A DNA stretch of 64,000 nt from Campylobacter lari subsp. concheus (GTDB lineage Bacteria; Campylobacterota; Campylobacteria; Campylobacterales; Campylobacteraceae). The translations under genes and the position numbers were made by a program. The notes beneath the pieces were generated by a model, which worked only from the letters and a program-made list of their open reading frames with translations, was not told the DNA's origin and did not search any database. Below, piece after piece: positions 7,068-15,415 of this stretch. The stretch lies in the NCBI RefSeq assembly GCF_008245025.1, contig NZ_CP043426.1, positions 806,001 through 870,000 of the forward strand, in the 5' to 3' direction. Every line of letters starts with the position of its first letter. Positions within the stretch are counted from its first letter, which is position 1.

Positions 7068-7950
7068 TTTTACTCCTTTCTTCTTCTGAATCATCATAAG
7101 GGTCTAAGTGTATATGGATATTCCAAAAATCATCTTTAAAATACTCCCTTATACTATCTTCAATCTCGTCACCGATTTTATGAGCTTTTAAAAGTGATAT
7201 TGTAGGTTCAAAAACTAAATGCACACTAACATAAAGTATATCAGGGCTTTTTCTAGTTTTTAAATGATGAAAGCTTTTGACTTCTTTATTTGCGCTTATA
7301 ATTTGTTTAATCACTTCAACTTGCTCTTTATCAATTGCCACATCTAATAAAATTTTAGAACTTTCTTTTATGATTTTAAAAGCTGAAAAAATCGTATATA
7401 AACTTATAGCTATACCAAATAAACCATCAATAAAATGATAATTTGTAAAAGCTATAATCACAAGTGCTAAAAGCGTTAGAGCATTAGTTAAAAAGTCTAT
7501 TTTATAGTGCAAACTATCGGCTTTTATAATCAAGCTTTTTGTTTTTTTAGCAACATAGTTTAAAAAAACCACCAAACACAAAGTCACAACCATAGCAAAA
7601 GCCATGACAAAAATTCCAAGATCAAGTTTTTCAACGCTTTCTTGATTGTGAATTTTCAAAACGCTCTCATAAAAAATATAAACCCCAATCCCACTAATCA
7701 CAAGACCTTCAAAAAGCCCCATTAAAGCTTCAATTTTACTAAGGCCAAAATTATATTCTTTACTAGATCCTTGAGAACTTTTTTTCAAAGCTAAAAAATT
7801 TAAACCCGAAATCACACAATCAAGTAAAGAATCAATCGCACTAGAAAGCACCGCAACAGAACCTGAAGCTAAACCTACTATAAATTTAACAATAGCTAAA
7901 AAAATAGCACATACACTTGCGATAATAGTTGCGCTTTTTTGCAAATTCAT
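7036..7950 (-). CDS. Cation diffusion facilitator family transporter
   Basis: The 304-residue inner-membrane protein has the CDF fold of six membrane segments and a C-terminal cytoplasmic metal-binding domain. The motif SSAIDSLLDCVISGLNFLAL near the N-terminus carries the transport-site aspartates, and the DSLHYKIDFLTNAL segment matches the second site in helix 5. The tail ends with HIHLDPYDDSEEE, typical of zinc/iron/manganese/cadmium exporters. It overlaps aguA by 4 nt and aguB by about 32 nt, so it is translationally coupled into the agmatine operon. The metal is not predictable from sequence. Confidence 0.9.
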   Translation of the reverse strand: MNLQKSATIIASVCAIFLAIVKFIVGLASGSVAVLSSAIDSLLDCVISGLNFLALKKSSQGSSKEYNFGLSKIEALMGLFEGLVISGIGVYIFYESVLKIHNQESVEKLDLGIFVMAFAMVVTLCLVVFLNYVAKKTKSLIIKADSLHYKIDFLTNALTLLALVIIAFTNYHFIDGLFGIAISLYTIFSAFKIIKESSKILLDVAIDKEQVEVIKQIISANKEVKSFHHLKTRKSPDILYVSVHLVFEPTISLLKAHKIGDEIEDSIREYFKDDFWNIHIHLDPYDDSEEERSKNEISTHTARI

Positions 7951-8924
7951 CTTTGACCTTCATAGCGGTTTTGACAAGAACAATGCAAAGAACCATTTTG
8001 TCTTAAAAACACTCTTGCATCAACCCCTACTACTTTTCTATCTTTACATGTTTTTTGTAAATTTTCTAATACCAAAGCATCGTTTTCATCATTATAAGTT
8101 GGTACTATCAAACCACCATTAACAAAAACAAAATTTGCATAAGTAGCACCAAGCCTTTTACCTTCAAAATACAAAGGCTTAGGTAAAGGAAGCTCTAATA
8201 AATCAAATCTTGTTTTTTTCAGCTCCTCTTCCATAGCCTTTAAAGGTGCATAATGCTCATCATTTTCATCTTTACACACACAATAAGCGATAGTTTCTTC
8301 ATTGATAAATCTTGCTAGAGTATCTATGTGATGATCAGTATCATCACCTTTTATATAGCCATGATTTAACCATATAATTTGATTTAAACCAAAAATTTCT
8401 TTTAATTTAGCTTCAATTTGCTCTTTATTTAAATGTGAATTTCTATTTTCATTTAACAAACAAGCACTCGTTGTAAGCATTATCCCTTGCCCGTTAAAAT
8501 CAATACTTCCACCTTCTAAGATAAAATCAATTTTTTCTAATTTTCCAGGCAATTTTTGTGCAAAAAGCTTTGAATTGACTGCATTATCCAAAGTACTTTG
8601 AAATTTATCTCCCCAAGCATTAAAAGTAAAATCAAGCCCTATGAGTTTATCATCTTCACATACATCAATTGCACCAAAATCTCTAATCCAAGTATCATTA
8701 GTATCGCATTTAAAAAAATCAACGTTTTTTATATGCTTAAATCTTTGAAAGTCTTTTTCACTTGGTGCTATAAGTAAAACTTTTTGAAAATTTGCCACAG
8801 CTTTAACAAATTCTTCATAGCTTTGTAAAATCTCTTCTAAATAAGGCTTCCAATCGCTATTTTCATGAGGCAAGGAAAGTAAAAGTAGCTCTTGTTTTTG
8901 CCATTCTGCTATGCTTTTTCTCAT
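7947..8924 (-). CDS. aguA: Agmatine deiminase (peptidyl-arginine deiminase family)
   Basis: It converts agmatine to N-carbamoylputrescine and ammonia, the first of two steps to putrescine completed by AguB. The 325-residue protein shows the family motifs NDTWIRDFGAI, LEGGSIDFNGQG, GDDTDHHIDTLARF and the catalytic cysteine in NGSLHCSCQNRY near the C-terminus. It is the first gene of the aguA-CDF-aguB-DJ-1 operon. The start lies directly after a short AT-rich gap facing the small membrane protein gene. Confidence 0.93.
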   Translation of the reverse strand: MRKSIAEWQKQELLLLSLPHENSDWKPYLEEILQSYEEFVKAVANFQKVLLIAPSEKDFQRFKHIKNVDFFKCDTNDTWIRDFGAIDVCEDDKLIGLDFTFNAWGDKFQSTLDNAVNSKLFAQKLPGKLEKIDFILEGGSIDFNGQGIMLTTSACLLNENRNSHLNKEQIEAKLKEIFGLNQIIWLNHGYIKGDDTDHHIDTLARFINEETIAYCVCKDENDEHYAPLKAMEEELKKTRFDLLELPLPKPLYFEGKRLGATYANFVFVNGGLIVPTYNDENDALVLENLQKTCKDRKVVGVDARVFLRQNGSLHCSCQNRYEGQR

Positions 8925-8980
8925 TTTAATACCCTTTTTGATAATTAAAAAAGTATTTTAACATTTTTAATGATAGTTTT

Positions 8981-9283
8981 TTACTCTTTTTTTAAAACCC
9001 AAGCAAAATACCATATCGCAAAAGATAAAAGCAAAATCATAAAAAGCTTTTTATCATACACTCCAAATCCTATATAAAGCACAGAATACATAAAACCAAA
9101 ACTTCCTGCATAAATGCAAATTCTACTCATTAAACCATTTTCCACCGCTCTAAAACATGGGCATTTGTGAAAAAATTTCTTTTTTGCTTCTTTGGGTTTA
9201 AAAAAACTCAAAACCGCACTTAAAATCAGCAAAAAACTTAAAAAATATAAAACCTTATCCATTAGTGAAAATACCTTAACCAA
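8981..9283 (-). CDS. Small membrane protein, function unknown
   Basis: The 100-residue protein has three to four hydrophobic segments (VLYFLSFLLILSAVLSFF, a central FGFMYSVLYIGFGVY and LFMILLLSFAIWYFAW). A basic stretch with two cysteines (KKKFFHKCPCFRAVENG) sits between the first and second. It overlaps the upstream metallo-hydrolase gene by 22 nt, so the two are translationally coupled. A similar small membrane protein sits beside this hydrolase in other Campylobacter, as far as I recall. No function is known to me. The start could instead be the internal Met at residue 8. Confidence 0.75.
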   Translation of the reverse strand: MVKVFSLMDKVLYFLSFLLILSAVLSFFKPKEAKKKFFHKCPCFRAVENGLMSRICIYAGSFGFMYSVLYIGFGVYDKKLFMILLLSFAIWYFAWVLKKE

Positions 9284-9861
9284 GCAGGAATTGCTTTTTG
9301 TTCTTCTTTTAAAGTGCTTTCTTCTCCATGCCCTGGAAGCAATCTAAAATCTTTTTCATAAGCTAAAACTTTTAATAAACTCTCTTTCATCTTAGCTGCA
9401 TCTGAGTAAGGAAAGTCCCATCTACCGATACTACGATAGAATAAAAAATCTCCACTAAAAAGCACATCTTCACCCACAAGTTCTATCATACAACACCCTG
9501 GAGTATGCCCTGGGAAATGATGAAATTTAAACTTAAACTCATCTATACTAAATTCATTTTCATTTTCTATCAACACATCAGCATTTGAATGTTCAAAACC
9601 ATAATTAAAAGGATCTTTTAACATAAAAGCATCATCTTTATGGATAAAAAGTGGAATTTCATAAACCTTTTTAACTTTAGCATTATCATAAACATGATCG
9701 TAATGACCATGAGTATTTAAAATAGCCAAAGGTTTGCTTGTATTTTCTTTAATAAACTCATAAGCATTTTCACCTGGATCGATGATGATTTGCTTATTAT
9801 TGTGATCTATAATATAACAATTTGTTTCATACATTCCGCATGGTTGTTTTAAAATACGCAT
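9262..9861 (-). CDS. Metallo-beta-lactamase fold hydrolase, glyoxalase II-like
   Basis: The 199-residue hydrolase has the metal-binding motif THGHYDHV near residue 51, then HFPGHTPGCCM, FSGDFLFYRSIGRWD and a C-terminal LLPGHGEES. Together these give the binuclear metal site of the glyoxalase II-like branch. Compact proteins of this kind are often annotated as hydroxyacylglutathione hydrolase, but Campylobacter lacks glutathione synthesis, so the natural thioester substrate is unclear. It is divergent from nadE with about 60 nt between. Confidence 0.88.
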   Translation of the reverse strand: MRILKQPCGMYETNCYIIDHNNKQIIIDPGENAYEFIKENTSKPLAILNTHGHYDHVYDNAKVKKVYEIPLFIHKDDAFMLKDPFNYGFEHSNADVLIENENEFSIDEFKFKFHHFPGHTPGCCMIELVGEDVLFSGDFLFYRSIGRWDFPYSDAAKMKESLLKVLAYEKDFRLLPGHGEESTLKEEQKAIPAWLRYFH

Positions 9862-9922
9862 ATAAACTTCCTTTTAACTAAATCAAATATAATTTTAAAA
9901 AATTAATATTTAAAGATTTTTT

Positions 9923-10663
9923 ATGAATTATACAAAATTACAAGAATTATTGATCAATTTTATAAAAGAACAAGCAGGAGATAAAAATCTCATCTTAGGT
10001 TTAAGTGGTGGGATAGATTCAGCTTTAGTAGCTCATCTTTGCAAAAAAGCAGTAGGTGAAAAACTTTTTGTGCTTTTAATGCCTACAAAACATTCTAAAA
10101 AAGAAAATTTAGATGATGCATTAATGCTTTGTAAAGATTTGCAAATTCATCACAAGATCATTTATATTGATGAAGTACTTTGTGCTTATGAAAAAATTTG
10201 TCAAAACTTAACCCCTTTACGCTTTGGGAATTTAGCCGCAAGAGTGCGTATGAGCTTGCTTTATGATTATTCAGCCTTACATAATGCTTTAGTGGTAGGC
10301 ACTTCTAATAAAAGCGAGCTTATGCTTGGTTATGGAACTATTTATGGAGATTTAGCTTGCGCTTTTAATCCTTTGGCTACACTTTATAAAAGTGAAGTTT
10401 TTGAGCTTGCTAAATTTATGGGTGTGCATGAAAATTTCATACAAAAAGCTCCTAGCGCTGATCTTTGGCCAAATCAAAGCGATGAAAAAGATCTTGGCTA
10501 TAAATATAAAGTCTTAGATGAAGTTTTAAAAGCTTTAGAAAACAATCAAAGCTTGGAAAATTTTGATGAGAATTTAAAAAATTTAGTCTTAGAGCGTGTG
10601 CAAAATAATGCTTTTAAAAGAAAACTTCCAACAACACTAGAGAATACATATGACTTGGCTTGA
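9923..10663 (+). CDS. nadE: NH3-dependent NAD+ synthetase
   Basis: It amidates nicotinic acid adenine dinucleotide with ammonia and ATP to make NAD. The 246-residue length is that of the ammonia-dependent form without a glutaminase domain. The PP-loop LGLSGGIDSALVAHLC near residue 27 binds ATP; VGTSNKSELMLGYGTIYGD and KAPSADLWPNQSDEKDLG are signature blocks. It leads the nadE-lpxK-thrC-kdsB run, and its 3' end overlaps lpxK by 14 nt. Confidence 0.95.
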   Translation: MNYTKLQELLINFIKEQAGDKNLILGLSGGIDSALVAHLCKKAVGEKLFVLLMPTKHSKKENLDDALMLCKDLQIHHKIIYIDEVLCAYEKICQNLTPLRFGNLAARVRMSLLYDYSALHNALVVGTSNKSELMLGYGTIYGDLACAFNPLATLYKSEVFELAKFMGVHENFIQKAPSADLWPNQSDEKDLGYKYKVLDEVLKALENNQSLENFDENLKNLVLERVQNNAFKRKLPTTLENTYDLA

Positions 10664-11588
10664 TCGCTATTTTTTTAAACCTAATTTTTTACAAAAAACT
10701 CTAGCCTTTTTGCTTTTGCCTTTTAGCTTTTTATATATGATTATAGCTATTTTAAATACTAAATTTAAAAAAGAACTTGATTTTAATTTACCCATTATAA
10801 GCATAGGTAATCTAACCCTAGGAGGCAATGGAAAAACTCCTATTTGTAAAGCTATAGCAGCTGAGTTTGAAAATTGTTTTATCATCTTAAGAGGCTATAA
10901 AAGACAAAGTAAAGGCTTAATTATCGTTAAACACAAAGATGAAATTTTATGCGATATTAAAGAAAGTGGCGATGAAGCTATGGAGTATGCACTTACAAAG
11001 CACATTAGTGGAGTGATAGTAAGCGAAGATAGGGTTAAAGGCATACAAAAAGCTATCGAGCTTGGAGCAAAAATCATACTTTTAGATGATGCTTTTTCTA
11101 AATTTCACATTAAAAAGCTTAATATTTTATTGCAAAGTAAAGATGAGCCATTTTTTAATTTTACCCTACCTAGCGGGGCTTATCGTTTGCCAAAATCTTT
11201 TGCTAAAAGGGCTGATTTTATAGCTAAAGAAAATGAAGACTTTGTGCGTTATTCTCATGTAAAAGAAAATCAAAAAGCAGTTTTAATAAGCTCTATTGCA
11301 AAGCCTTTTAGATTATATGAGCATTTTATCAAAGCTAGGGCTTGCTATTTTTTTGCCGATCATTATACTTTCAAAAAAGAAGAATTAGAAAAACTTTTAA
11401 AAAAATACAATTGCGACACCTTGATGCTAACCTTTAAAGACTATGTGAAAGTAAAAGATTTTGGCTTTAAAACTGAACTTATTCATCTTGATATTGTTTT
11501 AAAAGATAGCTTTAAACAAGTTTTGCAAGATTATATTTATAAATTTAACAAAAAGGAAGAAAATGTTGCTACACTCAACCCAAGATAA
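10650..11588 (+). CDS. lpxK: Tetraacyldisaccharide 4'-kinase
   Basis: It phosphorylates the 4' position of the lipid A disaccharide at the inner membrane. The N-terminus has the membrane segment FLLLPFSFLYMIIAIL, followed by the P-loop SIGNLTLGGNGKTPICKAIA at about residue 50. ILLDDAFSKFHIKK matches the LDDGFQH Walker B-like block of LpxK with the usual Q replaced. At 312 residues the length is normal. It overlaps nadE by 14 nt and thrC by 26 nt. Confidence 0.9.
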   Translation: MTWLDRYFFKPNFLQKTLAFLLLPFSFLYMIIAILNTKFKKELDFNLPIISIGNLTLGGNGKTPICKAIAAEFENCFIILRGYKRQSKGLIIVKHKDEILCDIKESGDEAMEYALTKHISGVIVSEDRVKGIQKAIELGAKIILLDDAFSKFHIKKLNILLQSKDEPFFNFTLPSGAYRLPKSFAKRADFIAKENEDFVRYSHVKENQKAVLISSIAKPFRLYEHFIKARACYFFADHYTFKKEELEKLLKKYNCDTLMLTFKDYVKVKDFGFKTELIHLDIVLKDSFKQVLQDYIYKFNKKEENVATLNPR

Positions 11589-12972
11589 AAACCATCAAGT
11601 AAGCTTTTCAAAAGCCTTGCTTAGCCCTAGTGCACCTAATAATGCTTTATATGCACCACTTAATCTACCAAAGCTTAACAATGATGCTTTAAAAAATTTA
11701 AGCTACAAAGAATTAGCCTTAAAAATCATCGCAGCTTTTGATTTTGATTTAGAGCTTGAAGTTTTTAAAAAAGCTTTAAAAACTTATGAGAGTTTTGATG
11801 ATAAAACCTGCCCTGTTCATTTAAGAAAAATTAATGATAAGCTTTATATTAATGAATTATTCCATGGACCAACAAGAGCTTTTAAAGATATGGCCTTACA
11901 GCCTTTTGGTGTGCTTTTAGAACACTTAAAAAAAGATGATGATTTTTTAATCATGTGTGCTACAAGTGGTGATACAGGGCCTGCTACGCTAAAAAGCTTT
12001 GAAAATAAAAAAGGCATAAAAGTGGTTTGTATTTACCCAAATGAAGGCACAAGTAAAACTCAAGCTTTACAAATGACACATTCAAATGCAAGCAATTTAA
12101 AATCCATAGCCATCGAAGGTAATTTTGATGATGCGCAAAATGCCCTAAAAGCGCTTTTAAATGATGAGGATTTTAAAAATACTTTAAAAGAAGAAAAGTT
12201 AAGTCTAAGTGCTGCAAATTCAGTTAATTTTGGAAGAATACTTTTTCAAATCATCTATCATTACTATGCTAGTTTAAAAATTGATAAAACAATAGATATT
12301 ATCATTCCAAGTGGAAATTTTGGTGATGCTTTGGGAGCTTATTATGCTAAAAAAATAGGAGCAAATATAGGTAAAATTAAAATTGCTTCCAATTCAAACA
12401 ATATCTTAAGTGAGTTTTTTAATACAGGCAAATATGATTTAAGAAATAAAAGCTTACAAAAGACTATTTCTCCTGCTATGGATATACTTATATCATCAAA
12501 TATAGAACGCTTGCTTTTTGATAAATTTAAAGATGAACGCACCAAAGAGTTAATGCAGGCTTTAAAGAATGAAAAATATTATGAGCTTAGCCAAAAAGAG
12601 CTAGAGCTTTTACAAGAAGACTTTGAAGCTGATTTTTGTAATGATGATGAGTGTATGCAATATATCAAACAATACAGCCACTTAGGACTTTTAGACCCTC
12701 ATACTTGCACTTGCTTTAAAATGCTTGATTCTAACACTACTACGCTTATCACTTCCACAGCACAATGGAGTAAATTTACCCCAAGTATGTATCAAGCAAT
12801 TTATAACAAAGAATGCCAAGATGAACAAGCTTGCATGCAAGAACTTGCAAAAGAATTTAAGCAAGAAATTCATCCAAATATCGCAAGCTTATTTACAAGC
12901 ACACAAAAGCAAAATCAAGTTTGCAAACTTGAAAATCTAAAACAAACTATTATAGAATGGATAAAACAATGA
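11563..12972 (+). CDS. thrC: Threonine synthase
   Basis: It is a PLP enzyme converting O-phosphohomoserine to threonine. The PLP lysine lies in the HGPTRAFKDMALQPFG block near residue 107. CATSGDTGPATLKSF and IIPSGNFGDALGAYYAKKIG are phosphate- and cofactor-binding loops of the long-form enzyme (469 residues). The start ATG sits inside the end of lpxK behind AAAAGGAAG. Its last codons overlap kdsB. Confidence 0.94.
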   Translation: MLLHSTQDKNHQVSFSKALLSPSAPNNALYAPLNLPKLNNDALKNLSYKELALKIIAAFDFDLELEVFKKALKTYESFDDKTCPVHLRKINDKLYINELFHGPTRAFKDMALQPFGVLLEHLKKDDDFLIMCATSGDTGPATLKSFENKKGIKVVCIYPNEGTSKTQALQMTHSNASNLKSIAIEGNFDDAQNALKALLNDEDFKNTLKEEKLSLSAANSVNFGRILFQIIYHYYASLKIDKTIDIIIPSGNFGDALGAYYAKKIGANIGKIKIASNSNNILSEFFNTGKYDLRNKSLQKTISPAMDILISSNIERLLFDKFKDERTKELMQALKNEKYYELSQKELELLQEDFEADFCNDDECMQYIKQYSHLGLLDPHTCTCFKMLDSNTTTLITSTAQWSKFTPSMYQAIYNKECQDEQACMQELAKEFKQEIHPNIASLFTSTQKQNQVCKLENLKQTIIEWIKQ

Positions 12973-13694
12973 TAATCATACCAGCAAGATTAAAATCAAG
13001 TCGTTTTGAAAATAAAATTTTATGCGAGATTGATAATTTACCTATGTTTATTTATACAGCTAAAAAAATGCAAGAAGTTGATGAAGTGTGCGTCGCACTT
13101 GATGATGAAGAGGTTTTAAAAATAACACAAAAACATAATGTAAAAGCAGTTTTAACAAGTAAAAATCACGAAAGTGGCACTGATAGGATCAACGAAGCTT
13201 GTCAAATTTTAAAACTAAATGAAAATGAGCTAATCATCAATGTCCAAGCCGATGAGCCTTTTATAGAAACACAAAATATTAAGGATTTTAAAGAATTTAG
13301 CCAAAAAGCTTTTGAAGATGAGCTTTGTTTTATGAGTAGTTGCTACAAAGAAGTAGATGCAAAAGCTTGTAATGATCCAAATTTGGTTAAAGTAGTTACC
13401 GATAGTAATAATTATGCTTTGTATTTTTCAAGATCTAAAATTCCTTATGAAAGGGTAAATTATAAACAAAATTTTAAAGCCCACCTTGGAATTTATGCAT
13501 ATAGGGTTAAAAATTTACAAGAATTTTGTACTTTGAAAAACTCAGCTTTGGAAGAATGTGAAAAATTAGAACAATTAAGAGCCCTAGAAAATGGTAAAAA
13601 AATCAAAATGTTAAAAATACAAAGTCAAAGCATAGGTATAGATACAAAAGAAGATTATGAGAAAGCTTTAGCTAAATTTGGAGTTAAAAAATGA
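12957..13694 (+). CDS. kdsB: 3-deoxy-manno-octulosonate cytidylyltransferase
   Basis: It activates Kdo with CTP for the lipopolysaccharide inner core. The N-terminus IIIPARLKSSRFENKIL is the nucleotide-binding loop. TDRINEACQIL, NVQADEPFI and RSKIPYERV with a following HLGIYAYR are KdsB blocks. The start may be the ATG at 12969, which forms an ATGA overlap with the thrC stop; the 12957 start adds four residues. Together with lpxK it makes the region an envelope-biosynthesis cluster. Confidence 0.92.
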   Translation: MDKTMIIIPARLKSSRFENKILCEIDNLPMFIYTAKKMQEVDEVCVALDDEEVLKITQKHNVKAVLTSKNHESGTDRINEACQILKLNENELIINVQADEPFIETQNIKDFKEFSQKAFEDELCFMSSCYKEVDAKACNDPNLVKVVTDSNNYALYFSRSKIPYERVNYKQNFKAHLGIYAYRVKNLQEFCTLKNSALEECEKLEQLRALENGKKIKMLKIQSQSIGIDTKEDYEKALAKFGVKK

Positions 13695-14455
13695 AAAAAA
13701 TACTTTTTTTACTAAGCTTGTTTTTTACAATCCATGCAAAAGAATTAATCGTAGGTATGGAGTTAGCTTACCCTCCTTTTGAAATGAGTGATACTAAAGG
13801 TAATCCAAGCGGCATTAGTGTAGAGTTTTTACAAACCTTTGCTAAAGAAAAAAACTATGATTTAAAAATTCAAAACATAGCTTGGGATGGACTTATACCT
13901 GCTTTAAGAACTCAAAAAATAGATCTAATCATGTCTTCTATGAGCATAAGCGAGCAAAGAAAAAAAGTAATAGATTTTACCTTGCCTTATGCTAAGGCAA
14001 ATTTAGCGATATTAAGTGCTAAAAATTCAAATATTAATTCCATAGAAGATTTAAATCAAAAAGGGAAAATCCTTGCTTTAAAAAGAGGTTCAAGTGCGCA
14101 TTTATATGCTCAAAAAAATCTTAAAAATGCAAAAATCTTAGTATTTGATAAAGAAAATGCAGCCATTTTAGAAGTCATTCAAGCTAAAGCTGATGCTTTT
14201 ATTTATGATCAAATGAGTATTTATAAAGCATGGAAAAAACATCCTGAGCAAACAAAAGCTATTTTTACCCCTTTTGAAAAAACACCTGAGCAATGGGCCA
14301 TAGCTTTAAATAAAAACAATACCAAATTAAAAGAAGAACTCAATGAGTTTATTTTAAAATCTAAAGAAAATGGTCTTTTTGATAAACTAAGTCAAAAATA
14401 CCTCAAAGATATGCAAGAAGTTTTCAAAGAACAAAAACTTGAGTTTTTCTTTTAA
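13691..14455 (+). CDS. Amino-acid ABC transporter periplasmic binding protein
   Basis: The 254-residue exported protein has a signal peptide (KKILFLLSLFFTIHAKE). The family 3 solute-binding fold follows: VGMELAYPPFEMSDTKGNPSG, VDF-like sequence VEFLQTFAKE, and LIMSSMSISEQRKKVIDFT as the hinge region. Specificity for a polar or basic amino acid is likely but not decidable. It overlaps the kdsB stop by 4 nt and converges on a permease gene with 4 nt overlap. No ATPase gene is adjacent. Confidence 0.88.
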   Translation: MKKILFLLSLFFTIHAKELIVGMELAYPPFEMSDTKGNPSGISVEFLQTFAKEKNYDLKIQNIAWDGLIPALRTQKIDLIMSSMSISEQRKKVIDFTLPYAKANLAILSAKNSNINSIEDLNQKGKILALKRGSSAHLYAQKNLKNAKILVFDKENAAILEVIQAKADAFIYDQMSIYKAWKKHPEQTKAIFTPFEKTPEQWAIALNKNNTKLKEELNEFILKSKENGLFDKLSQKYLKDMQEVFKEQKLEFFF

Positions 14456-15234
14456 GAAAAACTCTTTTCAAGCTTTCTTGAGAACATAGAAATAGGTAAA
14501 GTTAAAACCAAATAGCAAAGTGCCAAAGGAATATAAATTTCTAAAGTAGAAAAGGTAAAAGCATTGATTTCTTGAGCATTTTGTGTTAATTCTGAAATAG
14601 CTATAACACTTAAAAGAGAGCTATCTTTAATTAAATTACTAAGCTGTCCGCTTAGTGGTGCTAAGATATTTTTTAAAGCTTGGGGGAAAATAACGCTTTT
14701 ATAAATTTCAAACTCACTTAAACCCAAAGCTTTAGCACTTTCATATTGCATTTTATCGACACTTAAAATTCCTGCTCTAAATATCTCACAAATATAAGCA
14801 CTAGCAAATAAAGCTAAAATCAAAACTCCGCAAACATAACGATTATCAAGCCCTAAATTATCCGCAAAAATATAATAAATCAATAAAATTTGCACTAGTA
14901 AAGGTGTACCTCTAACAAGTTCTATAAAAACTCTTGCAAACATATTAAAAAGTACAATTTTACAAAGACTCATATAGCATAAAATCAAAGCAAAAATCAC
15001 ACCTACAATCAAAGACAAAATACTAATAAAAAAACTCGTAAAAAAGCCTTGCATCATTTTGTCTTTATATTCATAAATTGCCATAAAATCAAAATTATAA
15101 CTAGCACTTAAAAAAGATAAATAAAAAAATAAAAACAATAAAAAAACCAACAAAAAAGCATTAACCATATATGTTTTTAAAGTAATTTTTTTATGCTCGT
15201 TAAATTTATTGTGTACTAAAAAAATATTATTCAA
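14452..15234 (-). CDS. Amino-acid ABC transporter permease (HisM/GlnP type)
   Basis: The 260-residue inner-membrane protein has about five membrane helices. It carries the family signature RGTPLLVQILLIYY and the EAA loop ESAKALGLSEFEIYKSVIFP, which docks the ATPase. An unusual basic N-terminal extension of about 25 residues precedes the first helix. It faces the binding-protein gene tail to tail, so the two are not one operon even though they probably form one transporter with an ATPase encoded elsewhere. Confidence 0.88.
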   Translation of the reverse strand: MNNIFLVHNKFNEHKKITLKTYMVNAFLLVFLLFLFFYLSFLSASYNFDFMAIYEYKDKMMQGFFTSFFISILSLIVGVIFALILCYMSLCKIVLFNMFARVFIELVRGTPLLVQILLIYYIFADNLGLDNRYVCGVLILALFASAYICEIFRAGILSVDKMQYESAKALGLSEFEIYKSVIFPQALKNILAPLSGQLSNLIKDSSLLSVIAISELTQNAQEINAFTFSTLEIYIPLALCYLVLTLPISMFSRKLEKSFS

Positions 15235-15415
15235 AAATTTCCTTTATTATGATTTCAAATATAGCAAATAGCAACTAAATTTCACTAAATATAAGATTGT
15301 TTAAAATTGAAATTTTAGTTTATAACAAACTCCTTAATTTAGGATAATTATTAACTTAAATTTACCACAAATAAGTAAAATAAAACAAATTTAATTTATA
15401 GTTTCAAGGAGAAAA
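15235..15415. other. AT-rich intergenic region between permease and dsbD
   Basis: This 181 bp gap between divergent genes contains no ORF I would support. A GGATAATTATT stretch near 15342-15352 could be a -10 element for dsbD, and the dsbD start has a clear AAGGAG ribosome site just upstream. No conserved operator is recognisable. Confidence 0.4.
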
